A stretch of 64,000 nt of DNA, taken from NCBI GenBank assembly GCA_963170055.1, contig CAUJGJ010000188.1, forward strand, positions 30,001 to 94,000, written 5' to 3'. Positions 37,509-50,435 of this stretch are shown here, piece by piece; position 1 is the first letter of the stretch, and each line of letters starts with the position of its first letter. Source of the DNA: Halisarca cf. caerulea (taxonomy: Eukaryota > Porifera > Demospongiae > Chondrillida > Halisarcidae). The translations under genes and the position numbers were made by a program. Below the pieces are notes generated by a model that was given only the letters and a program-made list of their open reading frames with translations, searched no databases and was not told the DNA's origin.

Positions 37509-37824
37509 CCGTAGAGCGGGAAATTTTCGCGAGGTAATATTTTCGCTATATTCGCGAATTGTACGGATTCGCGAAACTTTAACTGCGAAAATTTCGACAG
37601 ATGCATGCGCACTAAAGTCGGGAAAACAGCATGCTGTAACAAGATTCTCTAAGGAATAGAGCGTTAAACTCAGCGAAAAGCACGCTCCGAACTTGAAATG
37701 GTCTAGAAATGGACGCAAACAACTTGAAACATAACAAAACGCAAATAAAAATCTTCACATCGCGAAAATAAAACTCGCGAAAATTACATTTTACTTCGAT
37801 TCGCGAAAATTTCCCGCTCTACGG
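37509..37824. mobile_element. TA-flanked MITE, CCGTAGAGCGGGAAATTTTC ends
   Basis: The inverted ends are perfect for over 20 bp (CCGTAGAGCGGGAAATTTTC, then GCGA). The element is flanked by TA on both sides (37507-37508 and 37825-37826). The 316-bp interior is rich in TTCGCGAA-type motifs and much richer in CpG than its surroundings. TA target use suggests a Tc1/mariner-mobilised element. Confidence 0.9.
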
Positions 37825-38270
37825 TATATACTATTCTTGCATACATTTGTGTGTACATGTACAGCTATACTGTATAATATTATATGCGAACTAACTGTAT
37901 ATCTCACATATTAACCATGACACCAATGCAAAATTATTGTGTGAAGATGAACACAATCATAATAATTTAATTCATGTTCAATGTATGCAGTAGTACTCAG
38001 CATTACTAGCACACAATACACTGCATACAATTGCTATAGCAAATTGAGGTGTTGATGGATTTCAAAATTCACAATCTTCTCAGTATACCCAAGTATACAT
38101 TCCAGACAAATATTGCTATGTTAGCAAACAGGAGATGATACTGTAGAGAGAAAGGGAGATGTAGCCAATACTATCTATGAGATCTATATATCACATAGTA
38201 TAGTACCCATAGTATTATAATAATATACTGGTCCTTGTCAAAGACTGACTTTGAAACATCAGTTGCCAAG

Positions 38271-38470
38271 NNNNNNNNNNNNNNNNNNNNNNNNNNNNNN
38301 NNNNNNNNNNNNNNNNNNNNNNNNNNNNNNNNNNNNNNNNNNNNNNNNNNNNNNNNNNNNNNNNNNNNNNNNNNNNNNNNNNNNNNNNNNNNNNNNNNNN
38401 NNNNNNNNNNNNNNNNNNNNNNNNNNNNNNNNNNNNNNNNNNNNNNNNNNNNNNNNNNNNNNNNNNNNNN
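38271..38470. other. Assembly gap, 200 N
   Basis: Exactly 200 N in intergenic DNA. No gene spans it, so the join cannot be checked from coding content. Confidence 0.99.
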
Positions 38471-39563
38471 GAGAGTGCATGAGATTTAGATCTTGTGTAG
38501 GAAATATACATGATGGGGACTAGCACAAACTGCTGTTTCTCGAGGACTTGTAGATGTGCTTACTAGAAATTTACACACTAAGAAGTGTACCCATTAGCTG
38601 CAAACATGTACTTTTGCACAGCCAAGGAAATTACTGTGCAACGTAACATACTGTAACTGTCAAGGTTCCTTCAACATGATTCTACTATACTAAAAAAGGG
38701 TATGGATGGATTGATACCGAAGGATACAGTAGGATTGATGCGGAAAACATGGCTCTGATACATTAGTGCAAACATAGATACTCGATCTATACCCTATAGA
38801 GTATCTATGGTGCAAATTAACTTTGGCCTGAAAACTAATGGTACACTACAGTTAGAAGCATTTCAAAGCAATATTGGTACATTAAGACACACTAGCTACA
38901 AGATAAGGGTAGTTAAAGATCTCCATAGGCCCATCTTTTAAAGAACTTTGAATTGCAGATAGCAAGGTATGGCGGGAAATTAAGATCATTATTCTTCTCT
39001 TCATTTTTTTTTCAAAATAAGCTACAGGTCACCAGGAAGGGGCCAGAGGTCTCATCTTTTGCCCGTGAGTTCCAATTGTTAGAGTGAAGTGCATGCATTC
39101 TTGTGGGTTTTTAAAACCATAACCACACTTCCAAAGTGAGAAAAAAATGGGTAAGTCCATACAATACATCAGATAATCCATTTTTGTTATCAGTGTAGTG
39201 GCTACCTGACAATGAACAAATTGGGCACGTGTTACAAACCTAATATTATAGAGAATGGTAGTACTTCATATATAGGAGTGACATGGAAAAACATGGCTGT
39301 GATACATTTGTGCAAATTTGTTTTCGTTCAAAACCAAAGGTGCGGAGAGTCAAAATAGCTAGCTTTCATAAGCAGATTTTGGAGTATTTTGACACACCAG
39401 CTACAACACAAATTAGTTCAATAGCGTTGTAAACCTATCTCTTCCGAGAAATTCAAAGCATACTAGCCGAGGTAAGCGTCCATCTGATCAATTCCTACAT
39501 TCTGCAAATATGTATGTTTAATTGTGGGATGTAGGAATATGCACAGTGTGCACTCAGTCCAAC

Positions 39564-39741
39564 TACAGTGAATTCTCATTAATCCGCCACAATTCGTTTT
39601 GAAGAATATTGGCAGATTAATGAGTTTGGTGGATTATCCAAATCAATTTACAGTCTTTTATAATAATTCATGCTCAAAATTGATGACGGATAAAAGGGTT
39701 TGGTGGATAAAGCGGTGGCGGATTAATGAGAATTCACTGTA
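39564..39741. mobile_element. MITE with near-perfect 27-bp TIRs
   Basis: Both ends read TACAGTGAATTCTCATTAAT and continue with CCGCCAC. The 178-bp body has repeated GGTGGAT and GGCGGATTAATGAG words. It looks like the youngest TACAGT-family copy in the window. Confidence 0.9.
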
Positions 39742-40573
39742 CTGTAAACTCTGTCTAGCCTCATGTATGTATAGCCCTATGCTTGCCTAGATCTATGCCT
39801 GTTTTGTCTGCCTAGCCATGTGCCCGTTTTACAACTTATCCTTTTTCCAAGCACTTTGGAGGATACTCTTTTGATAAAGCCTTTTGGTATGGTACTGTGT
39901 CAATCATACATCCTTTTACTATTTTTAAATTTATACACCCTGTTAATAACTAAGCCATATAAGGTGTGTTTGCATAGGGTTCCATGTAGAGCAGCCTGCT
40001 GGTAGTGAAACCAAATAAGAGTGCCCATACAGGTACACCTGATATTGGTGTTATAGTGGTATTGTCAAAGCCAACCAAATATGGTCAGATGTCCTTCCTA
40101 GCTGTAAGGTACACTTGCATATATTATGTGTCATGCATGGTCCATTCAGATGTACGTACACCGCATGTATATAGCTACATACAGAGATAAATATGCTTAG
40201 ATGGTAATCAGACATTGTTGGACCAGTGATTGGACATGTCATGACACCAACCAATCATGTGTGCATGCAGTACATGTATATGTAGTGCCTGGGTGAGGTC
40301 TTCAGAGTAGGATGATTCAGGAGGAAATCATGAATGTGTGTACATGTGTGTGCGTGTGCGTGTGTGCATATGTGTGTGTGCGTACAAGTGTGTGTATGTG
40401 TGCTGCATACGTGTGTATGTGCATATACATGTGTATGAGTAATATAGCCATTACCTGTAGCATGTATAAAAAGTATCAGTCTCAGGCAGTCTATATCTAC
40501 CTGGCTCTACAAAGTGCTTCTCTTCTTGTATTACTACTGCTACAATCTACAAACCAAAGCACCCTTCGAAACC

Positions 40574-42435
40574 TTACTGGAGAGAAATGTAGGTAATTGC
40601 ACAAATATTGTTTTCTGGACTTACATCAATTGGAATCAAAAGCATATTCGTGGCTTGTAGCCCAGGACATACAATCCAATTCTTGATCAGAGCATTCACG
40701 TAAACAGCTTTTACATTTCTCCATGCCTTTTGCAGACTGCATTGCTAATACCAAGATATATAAAATACAATACGTACATCACATAGTTCTAGTATTACAC
40801 ATCTATAGTGCACTAAATAGTGTAATGCATAGTAAACACTAGGATGCTGCAAGACATTCTGTGCCCAATGAACACCCTATACCTTGCAGAAAAGCATCCT
40901 TGCAAAAACTGCCAAATAAGGGTAAGCAATGCATCATGAATTGGATGATGAAATAGTACCACATAATAATGGTACTTGATATACGTAATAGTTTCACAAC
41001 AAATCAGGCTTTAACATAAAATCATATAAGACGGATAGGGAGAAGAGGTGTCATTGTGTCAGATTAGTGGGGTACTACTGTAATAGTGTAACATGCAGTC
41101 ACTGTCTTACATGTTGAAATTGCCTAGTGGGGGGGGGGGGGGAGGGGGGTTGGAATAGGTGCAGTGGAACTTCTATATATAACCTTCTGAAATATGCTCA
41201 CCCACAACAAACAACATCCATGTCAACATAAAGTATTACAAAAGAAGTACATGTTGCTTGATATTTGTGCTGGGGGGAGGGGCAAATGCAGCCCTTATGT
41301 GAAGCGGAAGTGTCAGTATTTGCCCATTGTCAATGAGATTCACAGAATCCTACTAGTTTTTCACTTACCTCTGTTAATTCTACAAAAGAAAGTAATAGAA
41401 AAAGGTATACTGGTACAAATGCCATCCGATCAACACTATATCGTTTGACATAAGAGATATTTTGTTCTTCTTCTGGGACATACTTCTCCAATACTTTGTG
41501 GAAGTATCCGCTAATTGGACCAGACACAACGAACCTGGAGATGAACAACGAAATACAACATTATTATTAACGATCATTACGCAGTACTAAACAAGCACAC
41601 ATCATGGAGTATAGTGGGAATGTCATGAAAACAAGGTACAGTCAAAACAATACTACCGGTATTATCTATTACTATGTCCATATTCTAAATTTCCAAAGTT
41701 CCCAATCTGTAATACTACAATGGTTGTAGCATCAAGTGTAGTAAACCTTAATACAAGTGGCCATATAGCATATCAGAAGTGAAAGTGGTCATATCACCTA
41801 ATTCTATCCCAGTTTGTGAAAGGTCAGAAGAAAAACTGAGCATGTATGGTAGTTATCACCTGGGTAATAATTATCAGAGTGTTAATAGAGTCAATTTGGT
41901 GTTAATGAAATCAATTATTGCTGATCAAGTCTACTAATTGAAAATTAATTTGCATGGGCTAGAAGTTAGTTATACCCTGGTTCACTCGCATAATATCCAG
42001 GTCATCGCCCGTGACCTTGGCATCGCCTCGGTCTTGGGCAATAACCTGGATATCATACTCGTACCAGGATATAACTATAACTTCAAGACAGATCCATTTT
42101 AAATTTGAAAGTATTCAACACCCATTGTAACTCACACAGAGGATATGAGCTCATGTATTGTAAGACAACTGGCACATTCATCTCACATACCCAAACAAAG
42201 CACATGCTAAAACACTCCTCAGCTGGAAAGAATGCCTCTGTCCTCTGAATTTCAGGATAACCTGAGAAAGAGTGTCACTTGAGCTATGCAGAATAGCACT
42301 AAGAACAGGAGGATAAAATCATGATAAATATTGCTGAAACTAAGTATTGTATACACAGAGACAGTATAACATACATACACATGTTATTAATGGTGTTAAG
42401 CATGCAGTGTTCTCCCCAGACCATTTTAGAGTAGC

Positions 42436-42466
<31 letters not shown>

Positions 42467-43737
42467 CGCCTTCATTTTGGAAGGCGTAGCGACCACTATG
42501 CCTTAAATTTGTCTGTGACTGTCCTCTATAAAATAGCCTTATCAGTTTTACCACTGATGGTTGCACTCACCAAGAAAAGTACCCAAAACAGGTAATCTTC
42601 GGCAATGGTTGAAAGTTTATTGATCGTAAGAGTTTATACAAATTGAAATAGATTAGTTACTTAAATTCGAGCAGTACTGTTCTCAGCATTCCTTTTCTTA
42701 GACCGAATAAACTAAATAGCATGAAGAGTGGCCATTTTTAGGCAAAGTTGTGATACGCATAATACATGTGTTCTCATTGTGCACGAAATGACAAAGCGAA
42801 ACATCCACGCTGATAGCACTCCTAGCTCTAGTACTGCCAAGCACTGCAGCAGCAGTGTTAATCCAAGATGGAGATGAGATTTTCCTTTGAATGTTCTGCT
42901 CCTTATCTTGAACCACATCAATTTCATATATATGAACATGTTTAATTAAACAGTACTCTTTTGATTCACTTGCATATTAGGTTTACTATTATTTGCAGCA
43001 ATAACATTGCATAACCTTGTATTGTGATCGTTTGCTATTGGTATAGCAATTTCCGATTGCTAAGCGCCTTAAAAAAATCCTGGGGAGAACACTGAGCATG
43101 TGTGCTGAATAATGAGCAATGCTATAGTTCATGCAGATTATGATTGTTCCCTCCGGCACACATACACGTTGGGAGCTATGAACAGTGGAAACTTGTTAAC
43201 AAGAATCTCAGAGTGCACTGAAATTCACTTCTTGTTAAAAGTATCAAAATAGCAGAATATCATTGCAAATACATCGGTTCACAATTCTTGTAAAGTGACT
43301 TTGTGAAAATTAGCTGCAGTTTCTACTGCATGTTCTTTTATTTCAATTTGAGAGGATCACGGGGCTAGAATCATCTCTAGCTTGCTGTCTATGCCCATTA
43401 TGTATGGTATGGCAGATCATATACAGTGGAATCCCTCCAATCCAGACCCACCCGACACATGCTACTGGAACTCATGCATGAAATGATTTCCCATACTTTA
43501 TCGTAGTTTATCGTATTCAGCCCCTAAAATGAGGACACCTCAATGATTAGGACAGTCCCTTCTGGTCCCAAGGTGTCCGGAATAGAGGGGATCCACTGTA
43601 TCACAACAGGCAAGTGTGTATTGTGCTAACCTTGTAACAGCTCTCGTTAAAACGGGGTATCTCTTAAGATAGGTAGAATATAGAGCGAGTAGCTTTTGAA
43701 TCTTGGAGAGCTGAATAGTGGTGTCGGGATCCGTCAT
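40574..43737 (-). CDS. PXMP2/Mpv17-family membrane protein, copy A (3' end unresolved)
   Basis: Four exons are clear: 43737-43631, 42298-42191, 41534-41369 and 40744 to 40625. They encode an N-terminus with LLALYSTYLKRYPVLTRAVT, then SSDTLSQVIL, the FVVSGPISGYFHKVLEKYVP segment, VDRMAFVPVYLFLLLSF, and a final block ending NMLLIPID. Exon sizes (107, 108, 166, 120) almost equal those of copy B (119, 108, 163, 120), so the two are tandem duplicates. Family members are small four-helix proteins of peroxisomal or mitochondrial membranes; PXMP2 forms a peroxisomal pore. The expected last exon (a VLxxNLxALxW-type helix) was not found in frame. After the donor at 40624, read-through meets TAA at 40576-40574; a candidate continuation beyond it is out of frame. 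It may be truncated, decaying, or have a distant last exon. Confidence 0.8.
42437..42465. repeat. Poly-C tract
   Basis: An almost pure C run of about 28 bp in intron 1 of PXMP2-like gene A. Length is likely unstable or mis-assembled. Confidence 0.9.
43422..43600. mobile_element. MITE, TACAGTRRAAC family (related to 54963-55134)
   Basis: Ends TACAGTGGAATCCCTCC and, minus strand, TACAGTGGATCCCCTCTATT. The interior shares CCCCTAAAATGAGGACACCT with the 54963 copy. It ends 30 bp from exon 1 of gene A. Confidence 0.8.
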
Positions 43738-44177
43738 CTTTATCCGACGTGGTCGCCGAACGGTATAAAGAGTCTATGGCCGAACACGCCACTGCTCGAG
43801 CCACTGCATAACAATACGCAGGAAAAAGGTCAGCTTCAACAAAATGGCCGGCCACCTTATTAAGTTTCTGCTCCGTAATTGAATATTCATAATACCACAG
43901 ATCCACAAAAACTGTATAATATACATATATATCTATGAAACAGCGCTCTGTGCATCCGATTAGACACACGTATTATGTATGGGGACAATTCCAACGTAAA
44001 TTCAGCTCATTTGCCCTTGGTATTAGTAGAGTACTATGCACTACGCCCAGAAGTACACCGAAAATATATTGCCAGGTAACTGACATAAATTCTGTAGAAA
44101 AGAAAACTACTTTGTAGATAGCTGGGTGCACTGCCACAGGCTGTAATACATTTCTCCAGAGTACACCAAAATACAGA
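43738..44177. other. Spacer between tandem PXMP2-like genes
   Basis: About 440 bp hold the promoter of copy A and the 3' UTR of copy B. A GC-rich patch follows the copy A start, including AAAATGGCCGGCCACC near 43843, a YY1-like context on the plus strand. No poly(A) hexamer of the AATAAA type was found after copy B. Confidence 0.5.
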
Positions 44178-46459
44178 CTATCTCCTTAGAACAGCGAGAT
44201 AAGTGTTCCACACCAGAGCAGCCAAGTTGGTATACAAGATTTGCAGCTGAAGAAGGGAGAACTTGGTTACAAACATCTAATGACATTCAATGACAATGAA
44301 TCACAACTCACATCAACAGGGATGTAGTACATATTAACAACCTGGATTACACTCCAGTATATCAAATTCTTGAAGAAGGAGCTCCTGTACATTGCCATAA
44401 CCCTTTGAGCAGCTAATCGCGGGCTGTAACCCTGTGCCAAGAAGTACACAACCACTTAACTACTACTATAGATATGACCATGAGTAAATTTAAACATAAC
44501 CTACCTCGACCAGGGCATGGAAGTACAATATCAGAAATAGATAAGGTGGACCAAAGAGTAGACGATCAATAATAACTTTTTTGAGGAATCCTAGATGCTG
44601 TTTTCGAGGTACATACTTTTCCAAATACTTGTAAAAGTAGTGAATAACTGGTCCAGACACTACAAACCTAAAGATATTCAGATACATGAAAACACTACAC
44701 AACTATGCAAGTGGATCATTATAAGCCTATCATGCATAATAATATTATGCACGAACACATGTGCATTAGAAAAATACCGAGAAATCATACTATACATTGG
44801 AACCTATATATATAATCTGGCACCTGTTGGTGAACAAAAAACATTGCTTGATTAGAAGGTTGCTGAATTATAGAGGTCAGTTTGTATGTTTAAAAAATAA
44901 TGGTCCATGCCACAGAATCTTGGCCAGTTTAGGCAAATGTTGGTTTATAGAAGTGCCAGATTAGGTAGGTTCCACTGTACATAATAGTGCCTACACATTT
45001 CCACTTATACACACTATGTTATACTGTCACAGATAGGTAATCAGGTTCCCATTTACAATGTGTCTGTGTGTGTGGGGGGGGGGGGAGCTAATATATAGGA
45101 CAGAGATGCGTATCCATGTGCACATCGTCAAGCACACAGTCCCTGAAAGGCAAGAAGGGTAGGGAATGAGCTTTATCAACAGGAGGTAGGGCTCTTGCCC
45201 AATCTCTCTCCTCTGTAAACGGAGCCATTGCAGATGAATTGCTCACCCAGAAATGTTACCCACAGATGAATAACTGTACGAAATTCCCTCTGCTTCCTGG
45301 TGAATTAATTATAATTATAATATTATATTTTGATTACTAAATTTAGCAACAAGCACGATAGTTACTACTACTATTCCAAAATGCTGTCAGTAAAAATGAA
45401 TGGACAGAAACTTACCCAAAGAGAGAAAAAGCAGCTGTGCTTCGAAATTCAAAGTGCTTCTTAGATTTTCCCAAATTGACAATAATTTGGGAAAGTGCAT
45501 CGCTTCCAGCCATTAAAAGAGAACTATGAATGGAAAATAACAAATGTATTTGCATTTCCTAGCAATTAAAATACAATATGTAGTTGCACAGAACCAACAC
45601 AACAAGTACTGAGTGGATGTGTACAAAATACTACATCAATGTAACAGATTCTGGATGATGGATTTCTATTATTTTCCCCATTTGAGTTCAGGGTGTTTGA
45701 AGCCTAGCTATAGGGCTAATGCATTGGTGTCATTTTAAATTACTGACATCATAAATTACTTCCACATGGCAAACAAGCACGCAAAAGAATGAAGATGGAG
45801 TTGTGACACACTTGAATTGAATATCAAAAAGAAAATCATGAATTGGTAAGCTGCATCAGACATGAGAATCCCTGTTCTTAAAGTGATTTTATTATCATTT
45901 TTTTATGTTTGCCTACCTAGTGGGTGCAGGCTAGAGGGCTGAATACAAATTTAGCATGTTTCATGGAACCCTTACTACAGTCTATAACCTTTATCGTTTA
46001 CGGATGGATACATTTGAAGCCTTTTTGAACATAGTTCCCCAATCCACCATTCCTATTTCAATCATTAAAGTAAGAAGCTATAATTGTGTGCGGAGGGGGA
46101 TATATGCATTGAGCCCATTTCAGTCAAAAATAATAACGCAGAACAGCTTCATGTCCTTCATTCACTGTGCTAATTGAAAAGACTAAACATAGGTAATACA
46201 TGCAATTAGAAATAAAACTACCTTCATTTGGGCTTCAATGACACATGTCATGTTTGAGGAGAAGCATGCAGTATTTGAGGAGATATCACCAGGTAATTAA
46301 GGAGTGGGACCGTTTTACCCTACTCGTCAACATAAAATACCTTGTAACGGCTTTGGTTAATACTGGGTAAGTTTCAAGACGCTTCTGATACCAGGCAAGG
46401 ATACTCTGACAGTATCTGCACAAACACACGGCGGTAGGCCTTTCATTCAAGCTAGACAT
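44178..46459 (-). CDS. PXMP2-like peroxisomal membrane protein, copy B
   Basis: Five exons (46459-46341, 45523-45416, 44667-44505, 44431-44312, 44246-44178) give 192 aa, close to the ~195 aa of vertebrate PXMP2. Recognisable family blocks are WYQKRLETYPVLTKAVT at residues 23-39, MAGSDALSQII, FVVSGPVIHYFYKYLEKYVP, DRLLFGPPYLFLILYF, and the signature-region stretch YWSVIQVVNMYYIPVD followed by LYTNLAALVWNTYLAVL at the C-terminus. Four hydrophobic segments are expected. In mammals PXMP2 is a non-selective peroxisomal channel for small solutes; the paralogue Mpv17 is mitochondrial. Assignment to PXMP2 rather than another Mpv17-family member rests on KRYP/ETYPVLTKA and VSGP wording. It is divergently paired with the RAB34/36-like gene. 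Confidence 0.88.
44792..44979. mobile_element. MITE, TACAGTGGAACC family
   Basis: Left end TACATTGGAACCTATATA; right end, minus strand, TACAGTGGAACCTACCTAAT; both continue into ATCTGGCAC. In intron 2 of PXMP2-like gene B. Confidence 0.8.
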
Positions 46460-46533
46460 TCTTATGCGTACTCGTACTGAGGCCTACAAGGTTGGGGGAA
46501 TTTCCCTCCTGCCAAGCGCGAGCTGTCATAGAA
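46460..46533. promoter_or_regulatory. 74-bp bidirectional promoter with kappaB-type site
   Basis: Only 74 bp separate the start codons of PXMP2-like B (minus) and the RAB34/36-like gene (plus). The interval contains GGGAATTTCC at 46496-46505, which fits the Rel/NF-kappaB consensus GGGRNYYYCC and sits centrally between the two ATGs. Function is inferred from position only. Confidence 0.6.
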
Positions 46534-49500
46534 ATGGCTGATCCACTTGATCGCTATGCTTCTGTGTATTCGCCAGGTGAAGAACCAGAAGTAAAATGTT
46601 CTGTGCGAACCATTAAAGAATTTTCTCCGGTTGGTTTAACAACACGTGCTTATGCTAAGTGAAGACGAGGTGCAACTGTTTTCCGCATCTTTTTTTTGTG
46701 GTAGTCGTTTCTAGAAGAAGCTACTCCCCTCGAGAGAAGACACAGGAATTCATTTAGCGACAATGCAAAAGCATTTGCAAAACAGATAGTGAAGTACACA
46801 GTCTGTGTTATACTACATATCTTGTCTTTTTCAGAGATAGCTGAATGGTATCCCTATTCTTTGCAGTGAAAAGAGATCTCAAAATGCGAAGGTCATTATA
46901 TTGGGCGATGCTGGAGTAGGCAAAACGTGTCTTATCCGAAGGTGCTCTGCGTTTTTAAGCTTAACTTGTTGGGAAATTTCTGTGTAATGGTGGATTTTTG
47001 CTTCGAAGCTGTATATGGTTAGGGCACTGTTATGAAGATTTTTAATGTTTCTTTTGCTGTTACAGTAGAAAATCCGTGCTATTTCTTGAAGGCTGAATGC
47101 CAGTCTATATAGTTTTCCCCGAATTCTTTGTATTGTTTGCAGTGTGATATATCAATGACATTGTGTAGTTTGCCTACAGATTCTGTCACCAAACCTATGA
47201 CCCCGCATATAAAGCTACTATTGGCGTGGATTTTGAAGTGGAAAAAATTAACATACTTTCAACTTCTTTTTCACTACAGCTGTGAGTGCAAATATATTAT
47301 TCTTTAATAATACATAATATTATATACATACAGTGAAACTTGTCTATAACGACCACTCAAGGGACCAAGTAATTGTGTTCTCTGTAGACAGGTGGTCCTT
47401 GTACAGAGGTGCTTTAATACAACTGAAATGGACAATGAGCCAGCCTACTGTGGTCTCTATAGACAGGTGATCTTTATATACGAGTGGTCTTTAAGACAGG
47501 TTTTACTGTAATTTGCTTCATCTAAAGTTTGGTGTGTGGAATAGATGTATGTAATGTATTTGAGTACTTAGTGGTACTGTCTTGTCATCTTTCTTCCATG
47601 CACAGATGGGATACAGCTGGCAATGAACGATTTCGCAGTATAGCGCGTGCTTACTACAGGGGAGCACATGGTTTGTCCGTCCATGTTGTCATGATCTTCT
47701 CTACCATATGAGTGTCATGTAATGTATTTGGTCGACTTGTGTCTGTATTTGAGATATGTTTCATGATATGCACATTTGTTATGCTTGTCCTTGCTGCACT
47801 TTCATCATATATGGACGTAGATATCTATGTTTACTTTGGTAGCAGTTTGCATTGTGGGCTAGGTAAGCTATATATAGGTACACCTGTGCGTACACGTACA
47901 TGTATTGATAATACTGTAAATGGGGAAGAATTATTGGTGCATCTAGTTTGGTGATACGGTGGTTAGAAATGCTATAATTGCCAATTTTAAACCTGCCATT
48001 TTGCACATGTGTATAAATTTTACATCATACTTATAGCCATCAAAGAAAACTTTATTAATTCGGGCCTTTCCACTTTCATTGGAAATCATTCTTAATTCTG
48101 TGTTTATGGTATTTGCATATGAGGCTATCCCCTACAATGCTCTCTTATATTCCTGTTTGACTATGTCTCAAAAAATATGCGATAAAATGGAGGAATGGGT
48201 CTGGCTATGTGGTGCTACACAGGATAGGGTAACAAGCAGCCACCTTTTGTCTCCCTAACAAACCCCTTTGTCATGGAAGTGTAGGGTGACCTAACCTACC
48301 CTAGTGTAGTTTGTCTCGAAGGAGTCTTATATCCCTTCAGTAGACCCAATTGTCAAATAAGTCTACAGCAGCCAAACCGTACGTAGCCTGGCTTAGCTCG
48401 GGGAAAACACCCATGAGAAAGAGTGCACGAACACCCTTCGGGATTGAACCAGAGACTTCTGTCTCAGCATCAGCATGGATAGTATAACTGTACATGACCT
48501 CAGTATGTTGTTGCTGTACCTCCTGACCTAGGAAGCTCATCCAGTAGGCAGGGTCATAGATCGCCCTTGAGACGGCACCTTTCTTTAATTACTATCTGTG
48601 TATACTACAACCCTATGTTGTTTTGAAAGTTTTAAGATGGGTTTTTGTTATGGCAATTTTGATGGTATGCAGTACTCAGGAAAGGGTAATGTACTGCCAC
48701 CTCCTGCCTTCCCAACAGACCCAGTGTTCATGATAGTGTAGAGTGACCTTACATAGCCCAGCCTAGATATTATGCTTAATATGCCATGTACATGTAATAC
48801 AAGTTACAGCATGGGGTTTTGTATATTTAATGTCACTACAGAACATATTTAGTGTCAACTATAAAATCAATTATAATTTTAGCTATGCAATGACTGTGAG
48901 AAATCCCCTGAGTCTACACTAACCATCACTGTACAGTGCAACCCATACTGTATGTCTTATAGCACTTTTGTCTGGTTGGGTCTACAGCTGTCATTCTGGC
49001 TTTTGATGTTGGCCAAGTAACCACACTGGACAGTATAAAGTAAGAGAAACCCATAGATACTGAATTACCCACAAATTACATGTGTTGGTGGTTTTTAATG
49101 TCTGTCACTTCTGACTAGGTTATGGTTGAATGAAGCTAGTCAATTTTGCAATTCAGAATTTGATGCTTTTATTGTCGGATGCAAGATGGATATAATGGTG
49201 CGTATGTGATTGCATACAAAATGCAATTTAGTATTGCAATATCATAAGTGCCCTGTATCTATCCCATGTTTATTATATCAGTGTGATAGCCATTACTTGG
49301 GTACTACAATCTGCCATTACAATTGTCTAAGAATAACTACCTTTTCAATCATAACATAGGTTCTCAATTTCCACAGCAGCAGCAATATTTGCATAATTGA
49401 AATAGTGAATTACAACTAAGAATTCAAATTATTTCTTGGATATGTTAAAAAGTTAGTATGCCCTACTATATGGTCCTACAAAGGTGCACACTATGTCGCA

Positions 49501-50374
49501 TACTGTATATCAGGCTTAATTGTGTGCTTGTATTAATTGCAATTGAAACAAACACTGCCAAATGTAACATTTTAGGACACATCAATTCAGAACGGCTATT
49601 ACTGTATGTCCGAAGGATGGCAGTATAGAGCATCTGTGGACAAATGCATCTATTGAAGAACAGTTAATTTCCTTCACATTTTGCAGTAAGCATTTCTTTA
49701 CGTATACAATCAAAGCACAATATGCAGGTTAACCCAGTATTGTATCTGCAAGGGTACAACACATGATTGCATGTACTGTTATAGGTGCTTGGTTGCTATC
49801 GTAATTTTCAAGTCTTTTTTGGGAGCAAGGTCCTCATTTCTGTTATACATTTCAATGCAGACACATACAAGCATTAAGGAGATTAAAGCGCTAGCCAAAG
49901 CCATGTCAGAAAGCAACAATGCTGAGTTTTGGCTATCATCAGCAGCCACAGGTACCTACCTATGTAGGTGTGTGTGTGTTTTAGTTCTCCTGTAACTCAT
50001 GAATATGTGTGCTTCTTCGTGGTTCACACTTTCTAGGTGAGAATGTAGATAAGCTGTTTGAAAGAGTATCCTGTGTTGTGTATGAGAGGCTGGCAAATAT
50101 AAATACTGTCAAACTTGAGGAGAAATCCCAAGTGTCGATGGGAAACAACTTAGGTGAGTGTTCTTTGTTGTATTCATGCAGGACAGTTTCTCTACTCTCC
50201 ATGAATTGTGTAATACTAGTATCTGTTCATAGAGTGTTCCCATAATGTCCCAGTTTGCTCGGCCTTTTTCTCTCTTGGTGTGTATACACCTACATACTAT
50301 ACTACATACACATACACATGCATGCATGTGTATGTGTGCGTGCATATGTACATTCGTATGTATGTGTGTTTGTG

Positions 50375-50435
<61 letters not shown>

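Larger units (their letters stand above)
36630..40573. other. Intergenic stretch between C45 hydrolase and PXMP2-like gene A
   Basis: Convergent genes flank this 3.9 kb. It holds a TA microsatellite (about 37262-37301), a hairpin MITE (37509-37824), a 200-N gap (38271-38470), two similar diverged stretches sharing GACACACCAGCTACAA-like words (38690-38900 and 39270-39410), a MITE (39564-39741) and a TG-rich tract (40330-40440). No gene was recognised. Confidence 0.6.

Noticed and set aside
40051..40254. Possible last exon of PXMP2-like copy A after a CTTACAG acceptor near 40102
   Set aside because: In phase and ends with a stop, but the residues (LGRTSDHIWLAL) do not align convincingly with the expected final helix.
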